From Haloarcula pelagica (lineage in GTDB: Archaea > Halobacteriota > Halobacteria > Halobacteriales > Haloarculaceae): 64,000 nucleotides of DNA. The stretch's first letter is position 1, and each line of letters starts with the position of its first letter. Below are positions 26,777-35,023 of this stretch, one piece after another. The stretch spans positions 1,302,001 to 1,366,000 of the forward strand of contig NZ_CP126161.1 of NCBI RefSeq assembly GCF_030127105.1. Direction: 5' to 3'. The notes below the pieces were generated by a model that worked only from the letters and a program-made list of their open reading frames with translations, had not been told where the DNA came from and made no database searches. The position numbers and the translations under genes are program-made.

Positions 26777-27397
26777 ATGGGAGTCCTCGAGAACAAAGCC
26801 CGTGCGCGGACGTTCTACAAGTACCTCTCGAAGGTGTACGACCAGATCAACCCCTTCATCTGGGACGAGCGCATGCGCGACGAGGCCATCGAGATGCTGG
26901 ACATCCAGCCCGACGACCGGGTGCTCGACATCGGCTGTGGCACCGGCTTCGCCACGGAGGGGCTGCTCCAGAAAGTCGACACCATCTACGGCCTCGACCA
27001 GAGCCCCCACCAGCTCTCGAAAGCCTACCAGAAGTTCGGCAAGCACGGCAACGTCCGCTTTCACCTGGGCGACGCCGAACGACTCCCCTTCAAAACCGAT
27101 AGCTTCGACGTGGTCTGGTCCTCGGGCTCGATCGAGTACTGGCCCAACCCCGTCGACGCCTTAGAGGAGTGTCGCCGCATCGCCAAACCCGGCGGCACGG
27201 TCCTGATCGTCGGCCCGGACTACCCCAACTCGACGGTGTTCCAGAAGATGGCCGACGCGATCATGCTGTTCTACGACGAGGACGAAGCCGACCGGATGTT
27301 CGAGGAAGCCGGCTTCGAGGCGTTCGAACACCACATCCAACAGTCGCGGCCGGGCAGTCCGCGCGCGATCACGACCATCGCGCAGGTTCCCGAGTAA
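26777..27397 (+). CDS. SAM-dependent methyltransferase, quinone-methyltransferase-like
   Basis: A 206-residue class I methyltransferase. The SAM-binding motif VLDIGCGTGFATE is at about residues 47-59, followed by GDAERLPFKTDSFDVVWSSG and KPGGTVLIVGPDYP. The opening RARTFYKYLSKVYDQINPFIW is reminiscent of menaquinone/phytylbenzoquinone methyltransferases (UbiE-type), so a role in quinone synthesis is the best guess, not proven. The ATG at 26777 lies about 29 bases past AATTATG. The gene is divergent from the ATP synthase cluster, and it is followed by a hairpin-T5 terminator. Confidence 0.85.
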   Translation: MGVLENKARARTFYKYLSKVYDQINPFIWDERMRDEAIEMLDIQPDDRVLDIGCGTGFATEGLLQKVDTIYGLDQSPHQLSKAYQKFGKHGNVRFHLGDAERLPFKTDSFDVVWSSGSIEYWPNPVDALEECRRIAKPGGTVLIVGPDYPNSTVFQKMADAIMLFYDEDEADRMFEEAGFEAFEHHIQQSRPGSPRAITTIAQVPE

Positions 27398-27570
27398 CGC
27401 TGCGGGCGGTGGGCGGTCGGGGTTTTCTGCATTCTCTCACGCTGAATCGAACAGCCGCCGGGCCGGGAGCGAGTGGCGCGACGGCAGTCGCGCCCGAGCG
27501 AGGACGGGGAGGGCAGGCCGGACTAAGTTCGGCTGCGGTGAGCATCCGCCGAGCGAAGCGAGGCGGTTCA

Positions 27571-27605
27571 CCGGACGCGAACGCAGTGAGCGTCCGGCCG
27601 TTTTT
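27571..27605 (+). terminator. Hairpin plus T5 terminator after the methyltransferase
   Basis: CCGGACGC (27571-27578) pairs perfectly with GCGTCCGG (27590-27597), an 8-base-pair stem with an 11-base loop, followed three bases later by five T residues. The layout is that of a classical intrinsic terminator on the plus strand. Confidence 0.6.
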
Positions 27606-27610
27606 CCCCA

Positions 27611-27680
27611 AGTTTTTGCAGTACGGGGTTCCCGCAGCGCCGCTCCGCGGCGCGAGGAAACCCCGTGCTGGAAAAAGTGG
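27611..27680. repeat. Dispersed hairpin repeat, intact copy, between convergent genes
   Basis: ACGGGGTT (27623-27630) pairs with AACCCCGT (27659-27666), and inside it GCGCCGC (27637-27643) pairs with GCGGCGC (27647-27653). The structure is flanked by T5 on one side and A5 on the other, so it offers a T run to both strands. A degenerate relative sits at 10187-10240. Placed between the methyltransferase and eif6, it may serve as a bidirectional terminator. Confidence 0.6.
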
Positions 27681-27683
27681 GTT

Positions 27684-28346
27684 CTAGAGATAGCCGAGCG
27701 CCGCGTCGATACGGCCCAGTTCCGGCCCGGAGGTGTCGGTGCCACAGACGTAGCCGTGGTCGTTGGCGACCAGGCCCGACCCGACCAGCGGACCGCCGTA
27801 GTTGACGGTCCCGATGTCGGCCGGTACGTCCAGGATCTCCTCCAGGGCGTCGAGTTCGCCGTCGGTGGCCTTCGGGTGACAGAGCACGCCCCGATTGGTG
27901 GCGACGGCGGCGGTCCCGACGGTGTTGACCCCGGCGATGACACCCCGCTCGACCGGAACGTCGAGGCCGTCCTGGATCGCCTGGACGGCCTCTCGCGAGA
28001 GGTCCGGGTGGACGTACGCGCCGGAGTCGTTACAGCAGACGACGTTGCCGGCGGCGTTGATCCGGCCGGGAAGTTTCGTCACCGGGCGGTCGACGGTCTC
28101 GCGGATGCGCTCGATCTCGGTCTCGCGAGCGCGGGCGGAGACCAGCAGGCCGTTGGAGTTGCCCGTCGCCAGGGCACCGACGGTGCCCGAGCCACCGACC
28201 GTCGTCGGGACGACGGGGGCGTCCAGTTCCTCGCCGAGGTCCTCGGCCAGCGACTCCTCTACGTCCGGGCGGACCAGCACACAGTCGTCGGTCGCACGGG
28301 CGAAGACACCGACGTACGACGACCCGGAGAACGCCGCGCGGAGCAA
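27684..28346 (-). CDS. eif6: Translation initiation factor 6
   Basis: Binds the large ribosomal subunit and prevents premature subunit joining. The 220-residue protein shows the pentein-type repeats of aIF6: [34 protein letters not shown] and [13 protein letters not shown]. The start is TTG at 28346, two bases after the rpl31e stop; no ATG gives the right N-terminus. It is the third gene of the conserved rpl39e-rpl31e-eif6 operon. Confidence 0.96.
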   Translation of the reverse strand: MLRAAFSGSSYVGVFARATDDCVLVRPDVEESLAEDLGEELDAPVVPTTVGGSGTVGALATGNSNGLLVSARARETEIERIRETVDRPVTKLPGRINAAGNVVCCNDSGAYVHPDLSREAVQAIQDGLDVPVERGVIAGVNTVGTAAVATNRGVLCHPKATDGELDALEEILDVPADIGTVNYGGPLVGSGLVANDHGYVCGTDTSGPELGRIDAALGYL

Positions 28347-28348
28347 CG

Positions 28349-28627
28349 TTATTCGGCCGTTTCGGCTTCGACGACCGCCTCGCCGTCCTCCTCGAAGCGG
28401 GCGGCGCGGACGCGGATCTTGCTCGGCGGCTTGCGCCGGCCGCGCGCCCAGGTCGTCTCGTTGATCGAGGGGTCGATACGCACGGCGCTCTCGTCGACCG
28501 AGAAGTGTCGGGCGAGGTGAGCCCGGATGAGCTTCATCGCCTTGTCGGCGCGCTCGTGTTTCGGGTCTTGCTTCGCGTCGCGGAGCGGGATCGTGACGAC
28601 ACGCTCCTCGAAGTCACTGGCGCTCAT
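28349..28627 (-). CDS. rpl31e: 50S ribosomal protein L31e
   Basis: A 92-residue large-subunit protein. It opens [19 protein letters not shown] and contains [17 protein letters not shown] and [19 protein letters not shown], the L31e core. Its ATG shares one base with the rpl39e stop (TAATG), so the two are translationally coupled. Confidence 0.97.
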   Translation of the reverse strand: MSASDFEERVVTIPLRDAKQDPKHERADKAMKLIRAHLARHFSVDESAVRIDPSINETTWARGRRKPPSKIRVRAARFEEDGEAVVEAETAE

Positions 28628-28779
28628 TATTCGTCCGTGTCGTTACGCCGCCAGTGGCGTCGCTTGGGGTTTCGCTGGACCTCGCGGTCGGTCTTGAGCA
28701 TGACCCACGCGGGGACGCGGCTGTTCTGGTTGTCGAGTTTGGCCAGGCGCTTCTTCTTGGCCTTCGACTTCTTGCTCAT
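28627..28779 (-). CDS. rpl39e: 50S ribosomal protein L39e
   Basis: A 50-residue, very basic protein that lines the peptide exit tunnel. It starts [20 protein letters not shown], continues through [20 protein letters not shown] and ends [11 protein letters not shown], the standard L39e sequence and length. It is the first gene of the operon with rpl31e and eif6. At this size it is easily missed in automated calls. Confidence 0.97.
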   Translation of the reverse strand: MSKKSKAKKKRLAKLDNQNSRVPAWVMLKTDREVQRNPKRRHWRRNDTDE

Positions 28780-28903
28780 GGTGTCCTGTCCCTTCCAGAC
28801 GGGTGCTTAAATTCCTTCCTTTTCCCGGGCGGCGTCGCCGGGAGTTATCAGCGGCTATAATCGCGCGGATGCAACTAAGTACCAGAGTTTCACAGTACCG
28901 AAC

Positions 28904-29410
28904 ATGAAGCGACGGCGGGTGTTACAAACGGTGGGGGCGGGGATCACAGCGCTGGGGAGTGGCTGTCTCGGCAGCGGCGAAGTCGTCCTGAGCATCCAAC
29001 AGGACATCTCGGTCGATCCGAAAGACGCGTGGACGAAGCAGCTTCCGGATGTCTCCGACACCGGCGGCGCGATAGAGTACACCGTCAGGGCCGACAGGCC
29101 GTTCGATATCTACTTCTTCGCCGACGAGGAGCAGTTCGAGATGTACGACAGCTACATCAAGGGCCGCGACCCGCCCGAGACGCCCCGTGGCGACCGGTCG
29201 TTCAGCCAGACGGCGCTGCCGAGACAGGACGGCGAAGTGTACGAGGCGTCGACGGAGGACCGTGCGCGGGAACCCCTGGATGTCGACGGACCCTCGTTTT
29301 TCGCCGTCGACCACTCGAACTACCGGATGGAGACCCGCGTCGAGGAGTTCGGCGAGGAGCTGACGGCGTTCGTCGACCTCCAGGTCATCAAGCAGCGGTC
29401 GATCCTCTAG
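28904..29410 (+). CDS. Putative secreted lipoprotein of unknown function
   Basis: A 168-residue protein. The N-terminus MKRRRVLQTVGAGITALGSG followed by Cys-21 is a twin-arginine-type signal with a lipobox-like end (GSGC), so export by Tat and lipid anchoring are likely. The mature part is acidic and contains EYTVRADRPFDIYFFADEEQ and ends with TAFVDLQVIKQRSIL, suggesting one small beta domain. No family with known function was recognised. The 3' end overlaps the convergent ZIP transporter gene by four bases. Confidence 0.75.
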   Translation: MKRRRVLQTVGAGITALGSGCLGSGEVVLSIQQDISVDPKDAWTKQLPDVSDTGGAIEYTVRADRPFDIYFFADEEQFEMYDSYIKGRDPPETPRGDRSFSQTALPRQDGEVYEASTEDRAREPLDVDGPSFFAVDHSNYRMETRVEEFGEELTAFVDLQVIKQRSIL

Positions 29411-30219
29411 ACGAACGCCAGGGGCACCATCGCCAGGACGCCCGTCGTCGCGCCGGCGAACAGTTCCCGTTTGCCGCCGCCGGGCAGTCCGTCACCCAGT
29501 TCCAGTGCCTCGGGGACGAACTCCGTCGCGACGAGATACACCATCGCGCCGGCGGCAAAGCCGAACCCGAAGGGGAGAAACTCCTTGGCCAGCGTCACGA
29601 AGTAGTAGGCGATGACGGCGCCGACTGGCTGGGGCAGCGACGAGAAGACGGCCCACCAGACCATCTTCCACTCGCTGACTCCCAGCGACCGCAGCGGGAT
29701 GGCGATAGCGGTTCCCTCGGGGACGTTGTGGATGGAGATGGCGACGGTCATGAAGACGGCCAACAGCGGAACGGCGGTGCCGACGATCAACAGCGACTCG
29801 CCAGCGACCGCGCCGTCGAGCCCAAGTTCGGCGAAGGAGACGCCGACGGCGACGCCCTCGGGAAAACTGTGGACCGTCAGGATCCCCAGGATGAGCAGGA
29901 GTTTCTTGAAGTCGGCCTGCTCGAACTTCTTGGGTCCGTGATCGAACCCCTCCAGGACCTCGTGGCTGACGACAACGAGGGCGACGCCGGTCAGCAGCCC
30001 CGGCACCAACAGCACCGGCGACCCGTAGGCCAACCCCTCCCGAACCAGACCGAAGAGCGAGGCCGCGACCATGATCCCCGACGCCAGCCCCCACAGGGTC
30101 ACGTTCCACCGGTCGGAGAAGTCGTCGACCAGGAAGAACGGGATCGCTCCGAGGCCGGTCGCCAGCGCCGTCAGCAGGCCCGCGACGAAGACGAACGCGA
30201 CGTTCTCCAGTGCGACCAT
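29407..30219 (-). CDS. ZIP-family divalent metal transporter
   Basis: A 270-residue membrane protein with about eight transmembrane segments. The metal-path motifs are plain: HSFPEGVAVGVSF in the fourth and IHNVPEGTAIAIPL in the fifth helix, each with His and Glu ligands. ZIP proteins move zinc, iron or manganese into the cytoplasm; the exact metal is not shown. The His-rich loop seen in many ZIPs is short here (DHGPKKFEQ). Confidence 0.92.
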   Translation of the reverse strand: MVALENVAFVFVAGLLTALATGLGAIPFFLVDDFSDRWNVTLWGLASGIMVAASLFGLVREGLAYGSPVLLVPGLLTGVALVVVSHEVLEGFDHGPKKFEQADFKKLLLILGILTVHSFPEGVAVGVSFAELGLDGAVAGESLLIVGTAVPLLAVFMTVAISIHNVPEGTAIAIPLRSLGVSEWKMVWWAVFSSLPQPVGAVIAYYFVTLAKEFLPFGFGFAAGAMVYLVATEFVPEALELGDGLPGGGKRELFAGATTGVLAMVPLAFV

Positions 30220-30297
30220 GCCGTCGCTAGGCGGGTCGGCGGTATAACACTTATCACGAATCTGATCTTTTCGGCCCGCCTAGAGCCGACGGTATGG

Positions 30298-30861
30298 TCA
30301 CGGAAGTGATATCGACTCGATATTTCTGTACGTCGGTCCGTCCGGGCCGAGCACGCTCTCGGTCAGCCTGATCTCGTCGACGGCGAGGCTTCCGACATCG
30401 GGGTCAGTCGAGCGGACGACCTCCTGGACGAGGGCTTTCCCGCCGGCGTGGTCCATCCGGGCGAGCGTGACGTGGGGGGTGAACTCGTGGTCCTCGGGCT
30501 CGAACCCCATGGCGACGGTCCGGCCCTCGATCGCCTCGTGTAGCGCCGTCAACTCGGCGGCGCCGGCGCCCTCGCGGACCCCGAACCAGACGACGCTGAC
30601 GTACTCCATCGAGGGGAACACGCCCAGGCCGCCAAAGCGGGCCTCGAACGGGGCGACGCCGGCGTCGTCGACCGCCGCTTCCAGTTCCGCGAGCAGCTCG
30701 TCGATCCGGTCCGACTCCGTGTCTCCGAGGAACTTCAGCGTCACGTGGGCCTGCTCGGGGTCGGTAAACCGGAGACCGCTGGCGCCCTCGAAACGGTCCT
30801 GTACCGCCCGGACCGCGTCCGCGAGCCCGTCGAGGTCGACGCTGACGAACAGCCGTTTCAT
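30298..30861 (-). CDS. thpR: RNA 2',3'-cyclic phosphodiesterase
   Basis: A 187-residue 2H-phosphoesterase (LigT/ThpR family) that opens 2',3'-cyclic phosphate ends of RNA. The two catalytic HxT motifs are HVTLKFLG at residues 39-46 and HVTLAR at 130-135, about 90 residues apart as usual. It begins MKRLFVSVDLDGL. No tRNA-splicing gene is nearby. Confidence 0.95.
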   Translation of the reverse strand: MKRLFVSVDLDGLADAVRAVQDRFEGASGLRFTDPEQAHVTLKFLGDTESDRIDELLAELEAAVDDAGVAPFEARFGGLGVFPSMEYVSVVWFGVREGAGAAELTALHEAIEGRTVAMGFEPEDHEFTPHVTLARMDHAGGKALVQEVVRSTDPDVGSLAVDEIRLTESVLGPDGPTYRNIESISLP

Positions 30862-30971
30862 GCGCCCGGATACGCACGTGTCCTACTTGGCTCTCCTGGC
30901 GGTCGAACCCGGCGCGGACAGCCCACGAGCGACCACCAGGCTGAACTGTCCCGTCGGTGTACGCCGGTCGT

Positions 30972-31190
30972 ATGGACGATCTCACCGCGCTCCGGCGGAC
31001 GATCCGGCGCTGTACCGCCGTCCTCGTGGTCGCCGTCGGCGTCGCGATCGCTGCACTGGCCGGGTCGACGGCCGCCCCGGTCGGACTCGGCCTCGCGATC
31101 ACCGCGCTCCTGTATCTCGCCGGCAGTCTCGTCTCCGTCCCGGACTCCGCGTCCACGGCGACGCCGGACGACGGAGACTCGGAGCGGTGA
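30972..31190 (+). CDS. Small two-helix membrane protein
   Basis: A 72-residue protein that starts MDDLTALRRTIRRCTAVLVV. It has two hydrophobic segments (about residues 16-32 and 36-54) joined by STAAP and an acidic tail. The architecture is typical of many short haloarchaeal membrane proteins; no function is known. The ATG at 30972 was chosen over a codon 15 bases upstream because it lies just after GGTCGT and gives a charged N-terminus. Confidence 0.65.
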   Translation: MDDLTALRRTIRRCTAVLVVAVGVAIAALAGSTAAPVGLGLAITALLYLAGSLVSVPDSASTATPDDGDSER

Positions 31191-31235
31191 CCGCGTGACG
31201 CAGGCCTTAACCAGCCTGACCGCCAATTCCGGTGT

Positions 31236-31967
31236 ATGACAGACCGCGAGCGCGACGACCACCAGTTCTCCGAGGGCCAGGGGTTCGACGACCCCTACGA
31301 GGCCTTCGACCTCGAACCGCCCGAGTTCGAGGTGGACCCGGACAAGGTCGACCCCGTCGACTCCCGGGTCGTCACGGACATGCTCGACCGGCGCAACATC
31401 CCGGCCGACCAGATCGACACCGAGCAGCTGCTGGACGTAGGCCTGGAGTACATGCAGATCAACCGCCACGAACAGGCCGCCGAGACGTTCGAGCGGGTCG
31501 CCCAGTACGCCGACGAGGACCGCATCGAACAGGAGGCCTGGACGAACAAGGGCGCCGCTCACGCCGAACTGGAGGAGTGGGACGCCGCCATCGGCGCGTA
31601 CAAGGAGGCGCTCAACATCGACGGGGAGTCCGACCACGCCGCCACCGCCGAGACGAACCTCGCGTACGCGCTGTGGGAGTCGGGCCGCTCCGAGCAGGCC
31701 TTGGAACACGCCGAGCGCGCCGTCGAGATCGACACCCGCTTCGCCGAAGGGTGGTACAACCGCGGGTTCTTCCTGCTGGAGCGTGGCCTGGCCGAAGACG
31801 CCGTCGAGGCCTTCGACAACGCGATCCGACTGGGCTTTCGGAACGCCGACATCCTCGAAGAGAAAGCCCGCGCGCTGGAGGAACTCGGCGAGTACGAGGA
31901 AGCCGAAGAACTCGCAGACGAGGTCGAAGAGATGCGCGAGGACGCCGAACAGCAGTTGCTCGAATAG
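31236..31967 (+). CDS. Tetratricopeptide repeat protein
   Basis: A 243-residue acidic protein. After a disordered acidic N-terminus (residues 1-60), TPR-type helices run from about residue 65 to the end, seen in EYMQINRHEQAAETFERV, AHAELEEWDAAIGAYKEAL, AYALWESGRSEQALEHAERA and GFFLLERGLAEDAVEAFDNA. Such repeats bind partner proteins. Its stop is followed without gap by the DUF424 gene, so the two are co-transcribed. Confidence 0.9.
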   Translation: MTDRERDDHQFSEGQGFDDPYEAFDLEPPEFEVDPDKVDPVDSRVVTDMLDRRNIPADQIDTEQLLDVGLEYMQINRHEQAAETFERVAQYADEDRIEQEAWTNKGAAHAELEEWDAAIGAYKEALNIDGESDHAATAETNLAYALWESGRSEQALEHAERAVEIDTRFAEGWYNRGFFLLERGLAEDAVEAFDNAIRLGFRNADILEEKARALEELGEYEEAEELADEVEEMREDAEQQLLE

Positions 31968-32258
31968 ATGCTCCTCAACGAACGCGACACCGACGAGGGG
32001 GTGCTCGTCTCGGTCTGTGATCCAGACATCATGGGCGAGACGTTCGAGGACGGCCCCGTCTCGCTGACGGTCGACGAGGAGTTCTACGACGGCGAACCGG
32101 CGAGCGAGGAGGAAGTCGTCCAGAGCCTCGCACGGTGTAGCGTCGCCAACATCGTCGGCGAGACGGCCGTCGACGTAGCGATCGAACACGGCTTCGTCGA
32201 CGAGGAGAACGTCCTCGATCTGGACGGGACGCTGCACGCGCAACTGCTCTGGATGTAG
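31968..32258 (+). CDS. DUF424 domain protein
   Basis: A 96-residue archaeal protein of the DUF424 family, with LLNERDTDEGVLVSVCDPDI, VVQSLARCSVANIVGETAVD and the C-terminal GTLHAQLLWM. The family is widespread in archaea and is sometimes found near translation genes; its function is unsettled. The ATG directly abuts the TAG of the TPR gene. Confidence 0.88.
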   Translation: MLLNERDTDEGVLVSVCDPDIMGETFEDGPVSLTVDEEFYDGEPASEEEVVQSLARCSVANIVGETAVDVAIEHGFVDEENVLDLDGTLHAQLLWM

Positions 32259-32339
32259 GCGAGTCCCGGCATCGCGAGCGCGGTCCGTTCTTTTAGGTGA
32301 ACCGAAGGAAAGTTGCCCGTCGAGCCCCACGTACTGGTA

Positions 32340-33587
32340 ATGGGACACTCCGAATCCGAACTGCTCGACGTGGCGAGCATCCGTGAGGACTTCCCCATCC
32401 TCCAGCGGGAGTTCGGCGGGCAGCAGGTCGTCTATCTCGACAACGCGGCGACGACACAGACCCCCGAACCGATCGTCGAGACGATCGCGGACTACTACCG
32501 GACGACGAACGCCAACGTCCACCGCGGGCTCCACCAGTTGAGCCAGGAAGCCAGCATCGCCTACGAGGACGCTCACGACCGCGTCGCCGAGTTCATCGGC
32601 GCCTCCGGCGAGCGCGAGGAGATCGTCTTCACGAAGAACACCACCGAGAGCATGAACGTGGTGGCCTACGCCTGGGGCCTGAACGAACTCGGTCCCGAGG
32701 ACGAGATCGTCCTCACGGAGATGGAACACCACGCCTCCCTTGTCACGTGGCAACAGATCGCCAAGAAGACCGGGGCGACGTGTCGATACATCCGCACCGC
32801 CGAGGACGGCACGCTCGATATGGACCACGCCCGGGAACTCATCACCGACGACACGGCGATGGTCAGCGTCGTCCACGTCTCGAACACGCTGGGGACCGTC
32901 AACCCCGTCTCGCAGCTCGCGGACATCGCTCACGACCACGGCGCGTACATCTTCGTCGACGGCGCCCAGTCGGTCCCCAACCGCCCGGTCGATGTCGAGG
33001 CTATCGACGCCGACTTCTTCGCGTTCTCGGGCCACAAGATGTGTGGGCCGACCGGGATCGGCGTCCTCTACGGCAAGAAACACCTCCTGGAGGAGATGGA
33101 GCCGTACCTCTACGGCGGCATGATGATCAAGAAGGTCACCTTCGAGGACTCGAAGTGGAACGACCTCCCCTGGAAGTTCGAGGCCGGCACGCCGGTCATC
33201 TGTCAGGGCATCGCGCTGGCGGCGGCCTGTGACTACCTCGACGACATCGGGATGGAGCGGATCGAGCGCCACGAGCAGCGCCTGGCCGACTACGCCATGG
33301 AACGGCTGACCGAACAGGAGGACGTGGAGGTGTACGGTCCGCCGGCGGGCCACGAACGGGGCGGGCTGGTCTCGTTCAACCTCGACACCGTCCACGCCCA
33401 CGACCTCTCGTCGATCCTCAACGACTCGGCGGTCGCGATCCGGGCCGGCGACCACTGTACGCAACCGCTCCACGACACACTCGGCGTGGCTGCGTCCGCG
33501 CGTGCCTCGTTCTACATCTACAACACCCGCGAGGAGATCGACAAACTGGTCGAAGCCGTCGACGACGCGCGGCAGTTGTTCGCGTAG
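32340..33587 (+). CDS. sufS: Cysteine desulfurase SufS
   Basis: Removes sulfur from cysteine for iron-sulfur cluster assembly, using pyridoxal phosphate. The 415-residue protein has the PLP lysine K233 in FFAFSGHKMCGPTG and the catalytic cysteine C373 in IRAGDHCTQPLHD; the short loop around the cysteine makes it the SufS (group II) type. It opens with VYLDNAATTQTPEPI and has NVHRGLHQLS. Its scaffold partner SufU is 1.4 kb downstream, separated by an aldo/keto reductase. The last 25 bases of the gene are repeated immediately downstream. Confidence 0.95.
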   Translation: MGHSESELLDVASIREDFPILQREFGGQQVVYLDNAATTQTPEPIVETIADYYRTTNANVHRGLHQLSQEASIAYEDAHDRVAEFIGASGEREEIVFTKNTTESMNVVAYAWGLNELGPEDEIVLTEMEHHASLVTWQQIAKKTGATCRYIRTAEDGTLDMDHARELITDDTAMVSVVHVSNTLGTVNPVSQLADIAHDHGAYIFVDGAQSVPNRPVDVEAIDADFFAFSGHKMCGPTGIGVLYGKKHLLEEMEPYLYGGMMIKKVTFEDSKWNDLPWKFEAGTPVICQGIALAAACDYLDDIGMERIERHEQRLADYAMERLTEQEDVEVYGPPAGHERGGLVSFNLDTVHAHDLSSILNDSAVAIRAGDHCTQPLHDTLGVAASARASFYIYNTREEIDKLVEAVDDARQLFA

Positions 33588-33627
33588 CGGGCGTCTCGCC
33601 AGGCGCAGCAGTTGTTCGCATAGGGCG
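33577..33627 (+). repeat. Imperfect tandem duplication of the sufS 3' end
   Basis: GCGCGGCAGTTGTTCGCGTA at 33577-33596, covering the last codons of sufS, is repeated as GCGCAGCAGTTGTTCGCATA at 33603-33622. The period is 26 bases, so the second copy is out of frame and past the stop. Confidence 0.6.
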
Positions 33628-33807
33628 GGTCGAGGCATCGAGACTCGCGCAGCCTATTCGGGCCAGGAGCCATGCTGTCGTGGCCGGCGGGCCGACTGCC
33701 GACGCGAGCGGGATCGGCGGTGGTCGCGGCCGAGCGGAACCCGTAGCCGAGGCCACGGCGGAGTCGCCATGGAGAGCATTCATGTCCCGGTCGGTCCAAC
33801 CGCGGGT

Positions 33808-34797
33808 ATGGACCTCGAATACGTCCGACTCGGCGAGACTGGCCTGTCGGTCAGCGAACTGTCCCTCGGGACGTGGCGGTTCGGTCGCGAGACCGAGGAC
33901 GGGACAGTCGAGATCGACGAGCAGCGGGCCCACGAACTGCTGGACGCCTACGAGGCCGCCGGGGGCCGCTTCATCGACACCGCCGACGTGTACGGCGGCG
34001 GCGACAGCGAACGCTGGATCGGCGACTGGTTGGCCGAACGCGACCGCGAGGAGTACGTCCTGGCCTCGAAGATCTACTGGCCGACACGCGAGGACGACCC
34101 CAACGGCCGCGGCCTCGGTCGGAAGCACATCCGGCGCAACATCGACCTGATGCTCGATCGTCTGGGGACGGAGTACCTCGACGTGCTGTACATCCACCGC
34201 TGGGACGAGGACACGCCCGCCCGGGAGCTGATGCACACCCTGACGGGCCTGGTCGACGACGGGAAGGTCAACTATCTGGGCGCCTCGACGTTCCAGCCCA
34301 ACGCCTGGCGGGTCGCCCAGGCCAACGAACTCGCCGAACGCGAGGGCTTAGAGCCGTTTACGATCTCTCAGCCCCGCTACAACCTCGTCAACCGCGAGGT
34401 CGAGGGCGACTACCTCGACATGTGCGACCACTACGGCCTGGGCGTCTGTCCCTGGAGTCCACTGGGGCAGGGCGTGCTGACCGGCAAGTACGACCGCGAG
34501 GACCGCGCCGCCGACGCCTCCGCGGGCCGCAGCGAGGAGTGGAAAGACGCCTACCTCACGGAGGAGAACTTCGCCGTCGTCGACGCGGTCCAGGCCGTCG
34601 CAGAGGAGGTCGACGCCACGCCCGCACAGGTCTCGATCGCCTGGCTCATGCACCACGACAGCGTTGCCGTCCCGCTGCTGGGCGCCCGGACCGTCGACCA
34701 ACTGGAGGAGAACCTCGGCGCCGCGACCGTCGACCTCTCGGCCGAGCAGTTCGAGCGTCTCGCCGAGGCCAAGCGCGGCCCGTACGACGACATCTGA
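33808..34797 (+). CDS. Aldo/keto reductase family oxidoreductase
   Basis: A 329-residue NADPH-dependent TIM-barrel reductase. Catalytic residues are visible: Asp and Tyr in DTADVYGGGDSE, Lys in LASKIYWPT and His in LYIHRWDED. Later comes VNREVEGDYLDMCDHYGLGV, and GASTFQPNAW and GQGVLTGKY are typical of the AKR11/voltage-gated potassium channel beta-like branch. The natural carbonyl substrate is unknown. The upstream open frame has unlikely composition; ATG at 33808 gives the family start MDLEYVRLGETGL. Confidence 0.92.
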   Translation: MDLEYVRLGETGLSVSELSLGTWRFGRETEDGTVEIDEQRAHELLDAYEAAGGRFIDTADVYGGGDSERWIGDWLAERDREEYVLASKIYWPTREDDPNGRGLGRKHIRRNIDLMLDRLGTEYLDVLYIHRWDEDTPARELMHTLTGLVDDGKVNYLGASTFQPNAWRVAQANELAEREGLEPFTISQPRYNLVNREVEGDYLDMCDHYGLGVCPWSPLGQGVLTGKYDREDRAADASAGRSEEWKDAYLTEENFAVVDAVQAVAEEVDATPAQVSIAWLMHHDSVAVPLLGARTVDQLEENLGAATVDLSAEQFERLAEAKRGPYDDI

Positions 34798-35023
34798 GCG
34801 TTGCGGAGCGGTCGCGGCGGTGCGAAAGGAGTGCGGTGCGAAAGGAGTGCGGTGCGGAGCAGTCGCGGAGCGGCGCGGGGCGGTGGGCCGAGAGCGGCCT
34901 CCGTGCCGCGACCCGGGGAAGGGCAGGGTCTGCCTGAGAGCAGCCGGCGAGCGGAGCGCACCCGAGCGAGAAGAAGGCAGGTGGGAAGGCTTTTCTGCGG
35001 GACAACCCTACTGTGGAGCAATT
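34798..35023. repeat. Repeat-rich spacer with an exact tandem 16-mer
   Basis: GTGCGAAAGGAGTGCG occurs twice in direct contact (34820-34835 and 34836-34851), followed by partial copies (GTGCGGAGCAGTCGCGG). CGGAGCGGTCGCGG near 34804 recurs as CGGAGCAGTCGCGG near 34854. No convincing gene is present in the spacer. A purine-rich region then leads to the sufU promoter area. Confidence 0.6.

Noticed and set aside
30858-33638. A 926-codon open frame on the minus strand opposite the TPR, DUF424 and sufS genes
   Set aside because: It is antisense to three clear genes and has low-complexity Val/Asp/Arg composition without domains.
34798-35023. Possible CRISPR array upstream of sufU
   Set aside because: There are only two exact copies, they touch without spacers, and no cas gene is present.
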